Source: Karalla daura (taxonomy: Eukaryota > Chordata > Actinopteri > Chaetodontiformes > Leiognathidae). Taken from it: 64,000 nt of DNA. Positions 9,544 through 21,246 of the stretch are shown here, one piece after another. The stretch spans positions 4,089,076 through 4,153,075 of the forward strand of contig CM055192.1 in assembly GCA_029224185.1 (NCBI GenBank), read 5' to 3'. The translations under genes and the position numbers were made by a program. How positions within the stretch are numbered: position 1 is the stretch's first letter; the number at the start of each line of letters is the position of its first letter. The notes beneath the pieces were generated by a model that ran no database searches, was not told where the DNA came from, and saw only the letters and a program-made list of their open reading frames with translations.

Positions 9544-12500
9544 TTTCGGCGAGCTTTAATATCTCAGCTCCAGGGTCAAATCCGGCATCGGGATTGCTTT
9601 TTCCAGTGAGCGTGGGCCACCCCGGAGGCGGCCCACACCCCAAATGGTGGGTTTGGGCTCGCTCGCTCGGGGTCGGGATCTCGGCCAAAACGACAGGTCC
9701 GGGGTGGTCGTTTTTTTCACTTTCGGCGAGCTTTAATATCTCAGCTCCAGGGTCAAATCCGGCATCGGGATTGCTTTTTCCAGTGAGCGTGGGCCACCCC
9801 GGAGGCGGCCCACACCCCAAATGGTGGGTTTGGGCTCGCTCGCTCGGGGTCGGGATCTCGGCCAAAACGACAGGTCCGGGGTGGTCGTTTTTTTCCCTTT
9901 CGGCGAGCTTTAATATCTCAGCTCCAGGGTCAAATCCGGCATCGGGATTGCTTTTTCCAGTGAGCGTGGGCCACCCCGGAGGCGGCCCACACCCCAAATG
10001 GTGGGTTTGGGCTCGCTCGCTCGGGGTCGGGATCTCGGCCAAAACGACAGGTCCGGGGTGGTCGTTTTTTTCACTTTCGGCGAGCTGTAATATCTCAGCT
10101 CCAGGGTCAAATCCGGCATCGGGAATGCTTTTTCCAGTGAGCGTGGGCCACCCCGGAGGCGGCCCACACCCCAAATGGTGGGTTTGGGCTCGTTCGCTCG
10201 GGGTCGGGATCTCGGCCAAAACGACAGGTCCGGGGTGGTCGTTTTTTTCACTTTCGGCGAGCTTTTATATCTCAGCTCCAGGGTCAAATCCGGCATCGGG
10301 ATTGCTTTTTCCAGTGAGCGTGGGCCACCCCGGAGGCGGCCCACACCCCAAATGGTGGGTTTGGGCTCGCTCGCTCGGGGTCGGGATCTCGGCCAAAACG
10401 ACAGGTCCGGGGTGGTCGTTTTTTTCACTTTCGGCGAGCTTTAATATCTCAGCTCCAGGGTCAAATCCGGCATCGGGATTGCTTTTTCCAGTGAGCGTGG
10501 GCCACCCCGGAGGCGGCCCACACCCCAAATGGTGGGTTTGGGCTCGCTCGCTCGGGGTCGGGATCTCGGCCAAAACGACAGGTCCGGGGTGGTCGTTTTT
10601 TTCACTTTCGGCGAGCTGTAATATCTCAGCTCCAGGGTCAAATCCGGCATCGGGAATGCTTTTTCCAGTGAGCGTGGGCCACCCCGGAGGCGGCCCACAC
10701 CCCAAATGGTGGGTTTGGGCTCGTTCGCTCGGGGTCGGGATCTCGGCCAAAACGACAGGTCCGGGGTGGTCGTTTTTTTCACTTTCGGCGAGCTTTTATA
10801 TCTCAGCTCCAGGGTCAAATCCGGCATCGGGATTGCTTTTTCCAGTGAGCGTGGGCCACCCCGGAGGCGGCCCACACCCCAAATGGTGGGTTTGGGCTCG
10901 CTCGCTCGGGGTCGGGATCTCGGCCAAAACGACAGGTCCGGGGTGGTCGTTTTTTTCACTTTCGGCGAGCTTTAATATCTCAGCTCCAGGGTCAAATCCG
11001 GCATCGGGATTGCTTTTTCCAGTGAGCGTGGGCCACCCCGGAGGCGGCCCACACCCCAAATGGTGGGTTTGGGCTCGCTCGCTCGGGGTCGGGATCTCGG
11101 CCAAAACGACAGGTCCAGGGTGGTCGTTTTTTTCACTTTCGGCGAGCTTTAATATCTCAGCTCCAGGGTCAAATCCGGCATCGGGATTGCTTTTTCCAGT
11201 GAGCGTGGGCCACCCCGGAGGCGGCCCACACCCCAAATGGTGGGTTTGGGCTCGCTCGCTCGGGGTCGGGATCTCGGCCAAAACGACAGGTCCGGGGTGG
11301 TCGTTTTTTTCACTTTCGGCGAGCTGTAATATCTCAGCTCCAGGGTCAAATCCGGCATCGGGATTGCTTTTTCCAGTGAGCGTGGGCCACCCCGGAGGCG
11401 GCCCACACCCCAAATGGTGGGTTTGGGCTCGCTCGCTCGGGGTCGGGATCTCGGCCAAAACGACAGGTCCGGGGTGGTCGTTTTTTTCACTTTCGGCGAG
11501 CTGTAATATCTCAGCTCCAGGATCAAATCCGGCATCAGGATTGCGTTTTCCAGTGAGCGTGGGCCACCCCGGAGGCGGCTCACACCCCAAATGGTGGGTT
11601 TGGGCTCGCTCGCTCGGGGTCGGGATCTCGGCCAAGACGACTGTTCCGGGGTGGTCGTTTTTTTCCCTTTCGGCGAGCTTTAATATCTCAGCTCCAGGGT
11701 CAAATCCGGCATCGGGATTGCTTTTTCCAGTGAGCGTGGGCCACCCCGGAGGCGGCCCACACCCCAAATGGTGGGTTTGGGCTCGCTCGCTCGGGGTCGG
11801 GATCTCGGCCAAAACGACAGGTCCGGGGTGGTCGTTTTTTTCACTTTCGGCGAGCTGTAATATCTCAGCTCCAGGGTCAAATCCGGCATCGGGATTGCTT
11901 TTTCCAGTGAGCGTGGGCCACCCCGGAGGCGGCCCACACCCCAAATGGTGGGTTTGGGCTCGCTCGCTCGGGGTCGGGATCTCGGCCAAAACGACAGGTC
12001 CGGGGTGGTCGTTTTTTTCACTTTCGGCGAGCTGTAATATCTCAGCTCCAGGATCAAATCCGGCATCAGGATTGCGTTTTCCAGTGAGCGTGGGCCACCC
12101 CGGAGGCGGCTCACACCCCAAATGGTGGGTTTGGGCTCGCTCGCTCGGGGTCGGGATCTCGGCCAAGACGACTGTTCCGGGGTGGTCGTTTTTTTCCCTT
12201 TCGGCGAGCTTTAATATCTCAGCTCCAGGGTCAAATCCGGCATCGGGATTGCTTTTTCCAGTGAGCGTGGGCCACCCCGGAGGCGGCCCACACCCCAAAT
12301 GGTGGGTTTGGGCTCGCTCGCTCGGGGTCGGGATCTCGGCCAAAACGACAGGTCCGGGGTGGTCGTTTTTTTCACTTTCGGCGAGCTGTAATATCTCAGC
12401 TCCAGGGTCAAATCCGGCATCGGGAATGCTTTTTCCAGTGAGCGTGGGCCACCCCGGAGGCGGCCCACACCCCAAATGGTGGGTTTGGGCTCGTTCGCTC

Positions 12501-12741
12501 GGGGTCGGGATCTCGGCCAAAACGACAGGTCCGGGGTGGTCGTTTTTTTCACTTTCGGCGAGCTTTTATATCTCAGCTCCAGGGTCAAATCCGGCATCGG
12601 GATTGCTTTTTCCAGTGAGCGTGGGCCACCCCGGAGGCGGCCCACACCCCAAATGGTGGGTTTGGGCTCGCTCGCTCGGGGTCGGGATCTCGGCCAAAAC
12701 GACAGGTCCGGGGTGGTCGTTTTTTTCACTTTCGGCGAGCT

Positions 12742-15700
12742 GTAATATCTCAGCTCCAGGGTCAAATCCGGCATCGGGATTGCTTTTTCCAGTGAGCGTG
12801 GGCCACCCCGGAGGCGGCCCACACCCCAAATGGTGGGTTTGGGCTCGCTCGCTCGGGGTCGGGATCTCGGCCAAAACGACAGGTCCGGGGTGGTCGTTTT
12901 TTTCACTTTCGGCGAGCTTTTATATCTCAGCTCCAGGGTCAAATCCGGCATCGGGATTGCTTTTTCCAGTGAGCGTGGGCCACCCCGGAGGCGGCCCACA
13001 CCCCAAATGGTGGGTTTGGGCTCGCTCGCTCGGGGTCGGGATCTCGGCCAAAACGACAGGTCCGGGGTGGTCGTTTTTTTCACTTTCGGCGAGCTTTAAT
13101 ATCTCAGCTCCAGGGTCAAATCCGGCATCGGGATTGCTTTTTCCAGTGAGCGTGGGCCACCCCGGAGGCGGCCCACACCCCAAATGGTGGGTTTGGGCTC
13201 GCTCGCTCGGGGTCGGGATCTCGGCCAAAACGACAGGTCCGGGGTGGTCGTTTTTTTCACTTTCGGCGAGCTGTAATATCTCAGCTCCAGGATCAAATCC
13301 GGCATCAGGATTGCGTTTTCCAGTGAGCGTGGGCCACCCCGGAGGCGGCTCACACCCCAAATGGTGGGTTTGGGCTCGCTCGCTCGGGGTCGGGATCTCG
13401 GCCAAGACGACTGTTCCGGGGTGGTCGTTTTTTTCCCTTTCGGCGAGCTTTAATATCTCAGCTCCAGGGTCAAATCCGGCATCGGGATTGCTTTTTCCAG
13501 TGAGCGTGGGCCACCCCGGAGGCGGCCCACACCCCAAATGGTGGGTTTGGGCTCGCTCGCTCGGGGTCGGGATCTCGGCCAAAACGACAGGTCCGGGGTG
13601 GTCGTTTTTTTCACTTTCGGCGAGCTGTAATATCTCAGCTCCAGGGTCAAATCCGGCATCGGGATTGCTTTTTCCAGTGAGCGTGGGCCACCCCGGAGGC
13701 GGCCCACACCCCAAATGGTGGGTTTGGGCTCGCTCGCTCGGGGTCGGGATCTCGGCCAAAACGACAGGTCCGGGGTGGTCGTTTTTTTCACTTTCGGCGA
13801 GCTGTAATATCTCAGCTCCAGGATCAAATCCGGCATCAGGATTGCGTTTTCCAGTGAGCGTGGGCCACCCCGGAGGCGGCTCACACCCCAAATGGTGGGT
13901 TTGGGCTCGCTCGCTCGGGGTCGGGATCTCGGCCAAGACGACTGTTCCGGGGTGGTCGTTTTTTTCCCTTTCGGCGAGCTTTAATATCTCAGCTCCAGGG
14001 TCAAATCCGGCATCGGGATTGCTTTTTCCAGTGAGCGTGGGCCACCCCGGAGGCGGCCCACACCCCAAATGGTGGGTTTGGGCTCGCTCGCTCGGGGTCG
14101 GGATCTCGGCCAAAACGACAGGTCCGGGGTGGTCGTTTTTTTCACTTTCGGCGAGCTGTAATATCTCAGCTCCAGGGTCAAATCCGGCATCGGGAATGCT
14201 TTTTCCAGTGAGCGTGGGCCACCCCGGAGGCGGCCCACACCCCAAATGGTGGGTTTGGGCTCGTTCGCTCGGGGTCGGGATCTCGGCCAAAACGACAGGT
14301 CCGGGGTGGTCGTTTTTTTCACTTTCGGCGAGCTTTTATATCTCAGCTCCAGGGTCAAATCCGGCATCGGGATTGCTTTTTCCAGTGAGCGTGGGCCACC
14401 CCGGAGGCGGCCCACACCCCAAATGGTGGGTTTGGGCTCGCTCGCTCGGGGTCGGGATCTCGGCCAAAACGACAGGTCCGGGGTGGTCGTTTTTTTCACT
14501 TTCGGCGAGCTGTAATATCTCAGCTCCAGGGTCAAATCCGGCATCGGGATTGCTTTTTCCAGTGAGCGTGGGCCACCCCGGAGGCGGCCCACACCCCAAA
14601 TGGTGGGTTTGGGCTCGCTCGCTCGGGGTCGGGATCTCGGCCAAAACGACAGGTCCGGGGTGGTCGTTTTTTTCACTTTCGGCGAGCTGTAATATCTCAG
14701 CTCCAGGGTCAAATCCGGCATCGGGAATGCTTTTTCCAGTGAGCGTGGGCCACCCCGGAGGCGGCCCACACCCCAAATGGTGGGTTTGGGCTCGTTCGCT
14801 CGGGGTCGGGATCTCGGCCAAAACGACAGGTCCGGGGTGGTCGTTTTTTTCACTTTCGGCGAGCTTTTATATCTCAGCTCCAGGGTCAAATCCGGCATCG
14901 GGATTGCTTTTTCCAGTGAGCGTGGGCCACCCCGGAGGCGGCCCACACCCCAAATGGTGGGTTTGGGCTCGCTCGCTCGGGGTCGGGATCTCGGCCAAAA
15001 CGACAGGTCCGGGGTAGTCGTTTTTTTCACTTTCGGCGAGCTTTAATATCTCAGCTCCAGGGTCAAATCCGGCATCGGGATTGCTTTTTCCAGTGAGCGT
15101 GGGCCACCCCGGAGGCGGCCCACACCCCAAATGGTGGGTTTGGGCTCGCTCGCTCGGGGTCGGGATCTCGGCCAAAACGACAGGTCCGGGGTGGTCGTTT
15201 TTTTCCCTTTCGGCGAGCTTTAATATCTCAGCTCCAGGGTCAAATCCGGCATCGGGATTGCTTTTTCCAGTGAGCGTGGGCCACCCCGGAGGCGGCCCAC
15301 ACCCCAAATGGTGGGTTTGGGCTCGCTCGCTCGGGGTCGGGATCTCGGCCAAAACGACAGGTCCGGGGTGGTCGTTTTTTTCACTTTCGGCGAGCTGTAA
15401 TATCTCAGCTCCAGGGTCAAATCCGGCATCGGGATTGCTTTTTCCAGTGAGCGTGGGCCACCCCGGAGGCGGCCCACACCCCAAATGGTGGGTTTGGGCT
15501 CGTTCGCTCGGGGTCGGGATCTCGGCCAAAACGACAGGTCCGGGGTGGTCGTTTTTTTCACTTTCGGCGAGCTGTAATATCTCAGCTCCAGGGTCAAATC
15601 CGGCATCGGGATTGCTTTTTCCAGTGAGCGTGGGCCACCCCGGAGGCGGCCCACACCCCAAATGGTGGGTTTGGGCTCGCTCGCTCGGGGTCGGGATCTC

Positions 15701-16451
15701 GGCCAAAACGACAGGTCCGGGGTGGTCGTTTTTTTCACTTTCGGCGAGCTGTAATATCTCAGCTCCAGGATCAAATCCGGCATCAGGATTGCGTTTTCCA
15801 GTGAGCGTGGGCCACCCCGGAGGCGGCTCACACCCCAAATGGTGGGTTTGGGCTCGCTCGCTCGGGGTCGGGATCTCGGCCAAGACGACTGTTCCGGGGT
15901 GGTCGTTTTTTTCCCTTTCGGCGAGCTTTAAAATCTCAGCTCCAGGATCAAATGATCCTGGAGCTGAGATTTTAAAGCTCGCCGAAAGTGAAAAAGTGAA
16001 AAAAACGACCACCCCGGACCTGTCGTTTTTTTCCCTTTCGGCGAGCTTTAATATCTCAGCTCCAGGGTCAAATCCGGCATCGGGATTGCTTTTTCCAGTG
16101 AGCGTGGGCCACCCCGGAGGCGGCCCACACCCCAAATGGTGGGTTTGGGCTCGCTCGCTCGGGGTCGGGATCTCGGCCAAAACGACAGGTCCGGGGTAGT
16201 CGTTTTTTTCACTTTCGGCGAGCTTTAATATCTCAGCTCCAGGGTCAAATCCGGCATCGGGATTGCTTTTTCCAGTGAGCGTGGGCCACCCCGGAGGCGG
16301 CCCACACCCCAAATGGTGGGTTTGGGCTCGCTCGCTCGGGGTCGGGATCTCGGCCAAAACGACAGGTCCGGGGTGGTCGTTTTTTTCACTTTCGGCGAGC
16401 TGTAATATCTCAGCTCCAGGATCAAATCCGGCATCGGGATTGCGTTTTCAA
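12742..16451 (+). repeat. Mixed monomer block between higher-order units
   Basis: About 3.7 kb of units of types A, B and the CTTTTAT haplotype. It includes two B units without hairpins, 531 bp apart (13.3 and 13.8 kb), echoing the pairs at 4.9/5.4 and 11.5/12.1 kb, and one hairpin at 15916. The GGGGTAGTCG change appears near 15016 and 16196. I see no non-satellite sequence. Confidence 0.85.
15916..16035. repeat. Fold-back insertion 5
   Basis: Standard 120-bp copy after a type B unit, followed by a unit with the GGGGTAGTCG change. It precedes the first 1,713-bp block. Confidence 0.95.
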
Positions 16452-17982
16452 GTGAGCGTGGGCCACCCCGGAGGCGGCCCACACCCCAAATGGTGGGTTT
16501 GGGCTCGCTCGCTCGGGGTCGGGATCTCGGCCAAAACGACAGGTCCGGGGTAGTCGTTTTTTTCACTTTCGGCGAGCTTTAATATCTCAGCTCCAGGGTC
16601 AAATCCGGCATCGGGATTGCTTTTTCCAGTGAGCGTGGGCCACCCCGGAGGCGGCCCACACCCCAAATGGTGGGTTTGGGCTCGTTCGCTCGGGGTCGGG
16701 ATCTCGGCCAAAACGACAGGTCCGGGGTGGTCGTTTTTTTCACTTTCGGCGAGCTGTAATATCTCAGCTCCAGGATCAAATCCGGCATCGGGATTGCGTT
16801 TTCAAGTGAGCGTGGGCCACCCCGGAGGCGGCCCACACCCCAAATGGTGGGTTTGGGCTCGCTCGCTCGGGGTCGGGATCTCGGCCAAAACGACAGGTCC
16901 GGGGTGGTCGTTTTTTTCACTTTCGGCGAGCTGTAATATCTCAGCTCCAGGGTCAAATCCGGCATCGGGAATGCTTTTTCCAGTGAGCGTGGGCCACCCC
17001 GGAGGCGGCCCACACCCCAAATGGTGGGTTTGGGCTCGTTCGCTCGGGGTCGGGATCTCGGCCAAAACGACAGGTCCGGGGTGGTCGTTTTTTTCACTTT
17101 CGGCGAGCTTTTATATCTCAGCTCCAGGGTCAAATCCGGCATCGGGATTGCTTTTTCCAGTGAGCGTGGGCCACCCCGGAGGCGGCCCACACCCCAAATG
17201 GTGGGTTTGGGCTCGCTCGCTCGGGGTCGGGATCTCGGCCAAAACGACAGGTCCGGGGTGGTCGTTTTTTTCACTTTCGGCGAGCTGTAATATCTCAGCT
17301 CCAGGGTCAAATCCGGCATCGGGATTGCTTTTTCCAGTGAGCGTGGGCCACCCCGGAGGCGGCCCACACCCCAAATGGTGGGTTTGGGCTCGCTCGCTCG
17401 GGGTCGGGATCTCGGCCAAAACGACAGGTCCGGGGTGGTCGTTTTTTTCACTTTCGGCGAGCTGTAATATCTCAGCTCCAGGGTCAAATCCGGCATCGGG
17501 AATGCTTTTTCCAGTGAGCGTGGGCCACCCCGGAGGCGGCCCACACCCCAAATGGTGGGTTTGGGCTCGTTCGCTCGGGGTCGGGATCTCGGCCAAAACG
17601 ACAGGTCCGGGGTGGTCGTTTTTTTCACTTTCGGCGAGCTGTAATATCTCAGCTCCAGGGTCAAATCCGGCATCGGGATTGCTTTTTCCAGTGAGCGTGG
17701 GCCACCCCGGAGGCGGCCCACACCCCAAATGGTGGGTTTGGGCTCGCTCGCTCGGGGTCGGGATCTCGGCCAAAACGACAGGTCCGGGGTGGTCGTTTTT
17801 TTCACTTTCGGCGAGCTGTAATATCTCAGCTCCAGGATCAAATCCGGCATCAGGATTGCGTTTTCCAGTGAGCGTGGGCCACCCCGGAGGCGGCTCACAC
17901 CCCAAATGGTGGGTTTGGGCTCGCTCACTCGGGGTCGGGATCTCGGCCAAGACGACTGTTCCGGGGTGGTCGTTTTTTTCCC

Positions 17983-18102
17983 TTTCGGCGAGCTTTAAAA
18001 TCTCAGCTCCAGGATCAAATGATCCTGGAGCTGAGATTTTAAAGCTCGCCGAAAGTGAAAAAGTGAAAAAAACGACCACCCCGGACCTGTCGTTTTTTTC
18101 CC
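17983..18102. repeat. Fold-back insertion 6
   Basis: Standard copy inside the first 1,713-bp block. Its B unit has the CpG change CTCACTCGG near 17926, shared with the next copy. Confidence 0.95.
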
Positions 18103-19695
18103 TTTCGGCGAGCTTTAATATCTCAGCTCCAGGGTCAAATCCGGCATCGGGATTGCTTTTTCCAGTGAGCGTGGGCCACCCCGGAGGCGGCCCACACCCC
18201 AAATGGTGGGTTTGGGCTCGCTCGCTCGGGGTCGGGATCTCGGCCAAAACGACAGGTCCGGGGTAGTCGTTTTTTTCACTTTCGGCGAGCTTTAATATCT
18301 CAGCTCCAGGGTCAAATCCGGCATCGGGATTGCTTTTTCCAGTGAGCGTGGGCCACCCCGGAGGCGGCCCACACCCCAAATGGTGGGTTTGGGCTCGCTC
18401 GCTCGGGGTCGGGATCTCGGCCAAAACGACAGGTCCGGGGTGGTCGTTTTTTTCACTTTCGGCGAGCTGTAATATCTCAGCTCCAGGATCAAATCCGGCA
18501 TCGGGATTGCGTTTTCAAGTGAGCGTGGGCCACCCCGGAGGCGGCCCACACCCCAAATGGTGGGTTTGGGCTCGCTCGCTCGGGGTCGGGATCTCGGCCA
18601 AAACGACAGGTCCGGGGTGGTCGTTTTTTTCACTTTCGGCGAGCTGTAATATCTCAGCTCCAGGGTCAAATCCGGCATCGGGAATGCTTTTTCCAGTGAG
18701 CGTGGGCCACCCCGGAGGCGGCCCACACCCCAAATGGTGGGTTTGGGCTCGTTCGCTCGGGGTCGGGATCTCGGCCAAAACGACAGGTCCGGGGTGGTCG
18801 TTTTTTTCACTTTCGGCGAGCTTTTATATCTCAGCTCCAGGGTCAAATCCGGCATCGGGATTGCTTTTTCCAGTGAGCGTGGGCCACCCCGGAGGCGGCC
18901 CACACCCCAAATGGTGGGTTTGGGCTCGCTCGCTCGGGGTCGGGATCTCGGCCAAAACGACAGGTCCGGGGTGGTCGTTTTTTTCACTTTCGGCGAGCTG
19001 TAATATCTCAGCTCCAGGGTCAAATCCGGCATCGGGATTGCTTTTTCCAGTGAGCGTGGGCCACCCCGGAGGCGGCCCACACCCCAAATGGTGGGTTTGG
19101 GCTCGCTCGCTCGGGGTCGGGATCTCGGCCAAAACGACAGGTCCGGGGTGGTCGTTTTTTTCACTTTCGGCGAGCTGTAATATCTCAGCTCCAGGGTCAA
19201 ATCCGGCATCGGGAATGCTTTTTCCAGTGAGCGTGGGCCACCCCGGAGGCGGCCCACACCCCAAATGGTGGGTTTGGGCTCGTTCGCTCGGGGTCGGGAT
19301 CTCGGCCAAAACGACAGGTCCGGGGTGGTCGTTTTTTTCACTTTCGGCGAGCTTTTATATCTCAGCTCCAGGGTCAAATCCGGCATCGGGATTGCTTTTT
19401 CCAGTGAGCGTGGGCCACCCCGGAGGCGGCCCACACCCCAAATGGTGGGTTTGGGCTCGCTCGCTCGGGGTCGGGATCTCGGCCAAAACGACAGGTCCGG
19501 GGTGGTCGTTTTTTTCACTTTCGGCGAGCTGTAATATCTCAGCTCCAGGATCAAATCCGGCATCAGGATTGCGTTTTCCAGTGAGCGTGGGCCACCCCGG
19601 AGGCGGCTCACACCCCAAATGGTGGGTTTGGGCTCGCTCACTCGGGGTCGGGATCTCGGCCAAGACGACTGTTCCGGGGTGGTCGTTTTTTTCCC

Positions 19696-19815
19696 TTTCG
19701 GCGAGCTTTAAAATCTCAGCTCCAGGATCAAATGATCCTGGAGCTGAGATTTTAAAGCTCGCCGAAAGTGAAAAAGTGAAAAAAACGACCACCCCGGACC
19801 TGTCGTTTTTTTCCC
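19696..19815. repeat. Fold-back insertion 7
   Basis: Counterpart of the copy at 17983, exactly 1,713 bp on (9 x 177 + 120), with the same CTCACTCGG change in the B unit. Confidence 0.95.
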
Positions 19816-21246
19816 TTTCGGCGAGCTTTAATATCTCAGCTCCAGGGTCAAATCCGGCATCGGGATTGCTTTTTCCAGTGAGCGTGGGCCACCCCGGAGG
19901 CGGCCCACACCCCAAATGGTGGGTTTGGGCTCGCTCGCTCGGGGTCGGGATCTCGGCCAAAACGACAGGTCCGGGGTAGTCGTTTTTTTCACTTTCGGCG
20001 AGCTTTAATATCTCAGCTCCAGGGTCAAATCCGGCATCGGGATTGCTTTTTCCAGTGAGCGTGGGCCACCCCGGAGGCGGCCCACACCCCAAATGGTGGG
20101 TTTGGGCTCGCTCGCTCGGGGTCGGGATCTCGGCCAAAACGACAGGTCCGGGGTGGTCGTTTTTTTCACTTTCGGCGAGCTGTAATATCTCAGCTCCAGG
20201 ATCAAATCCGGCATCGGGATTGCGTTTTCAAGTGAGCGTGGGCCACCCCGGAGGCGGCCCACACCCCAAATGGTGGGTTTGGGCTCGCTCGCTCGGGGTC
20301 GGGATCTCGGCCAAAACGACAGGTCCGGGGTGGTCGTTTTTTTCACTTTCGGCGAGCTGTAATATCTCAGCTCCAGGGTCAAATCCGGCATCGGGAATGC
20401 TTTTTCCAGTGAGCGTGGGCCACCCCGGAGGCGGCCCACACCCCAAATGGTGGGTTTGGGCTCGTTCGCTCGGGGTCGGGATCTCGGCCAAAACGACAGG
20501 TCCGGGGTGGTCGTTTTTTTCACTTTCGGCGAGCTGTAATATCTCAGCTCCAGGGTCAAATCCGGCATCGGGATTGCTTTTTCCAGTGAGCGTGGGCCAC
20601 CCCGGAGGCGGCCCACACCCCAAATGGTGGGTTTGGGCTCGCTCGCTCGGGGTCGGGATCTCGGCCAAAACGACAGGTCCGGGGTGGTCGTTTTTTTCAC
20701 TTTCGGCGAGCTGTAATATCTCAGCTCCAGGGTCAAATCCGGCATCGGGATTGCTTTTTCCAGTGAGCGTGGGCCACCCCGGAGGCGGCCCACACCCCAA
20801 ATGGTGGGTTTGGGCTCGCTCGCTCGGGGTCGGGATCTCGGCCAAAACGACAGGTCCGGGGTGGTCGTTTTTTTCACTTTCGGCGAGCTGTAATATCTCA
20901 GCTCCAGGGTCAAATCCGGCATCGGGATTGCTTTTTCCAGTGAGCGTGGGCCACCCCGGAGGCGGCCCACACCCCAAATGGTGGGTTTGGGCTCGCTCGC
21001 TCGGGGTCGGGATCTCGGCCAAAACGACAGGTCCGGGGTGGTCGTTTTTTTCACTTTCGGCGAGCTGTAATATCTCAGCTCCAGGGTCAAATCCGGCATC
21101 GGGAATGCTTTTTCCAGTGAGCGTGGGCCACCCCGGAGGCGGCCCACACCCCAAATGGTGGGTTTGGGCTCGTTCGCTCGGGGTCGGGATCTCGGCCAAA
21201 ACGACAGGTCCGGGGTGGTCGTTTTTTTCCCTTTCGGCGAGCTTTT

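Larger units (their letters stand above)
6613..12741 (+). repeat. 6,612-bp higher-order unit, copy 2
   Basis: Near-perfect repeat of 1-6129, carrying hairpins at 8773 and 9424 and the same rare changes near 9015 and 11117. After 12741 the order of unit types departs from copy 1. Two extra units (354 bp) appear before the next B unit. Confidence 0.9.
16452..20537 (+). repeat. 1,713-bp higher-order unit, about 2.4 copies
   Basis: Blocks starting near 16452, 18165 and 19878 repeat at 1,713 bp (9 x 177 + 120). Shared marks are GGGGTAGTCG, the TTTTCAAG unit followed by GGCCCAC, the GAATGC / CTTTTAT pair, CTCACTCGG and one hairpin per full copy. Copies 1 and 2 differ near 16685 (CGTTCGCT versus CGCTCGCT) and near 17640 (CTGTAAT versus CTTTTAT). 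The third copy stops matching near 20537. Confidence 0.85.
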
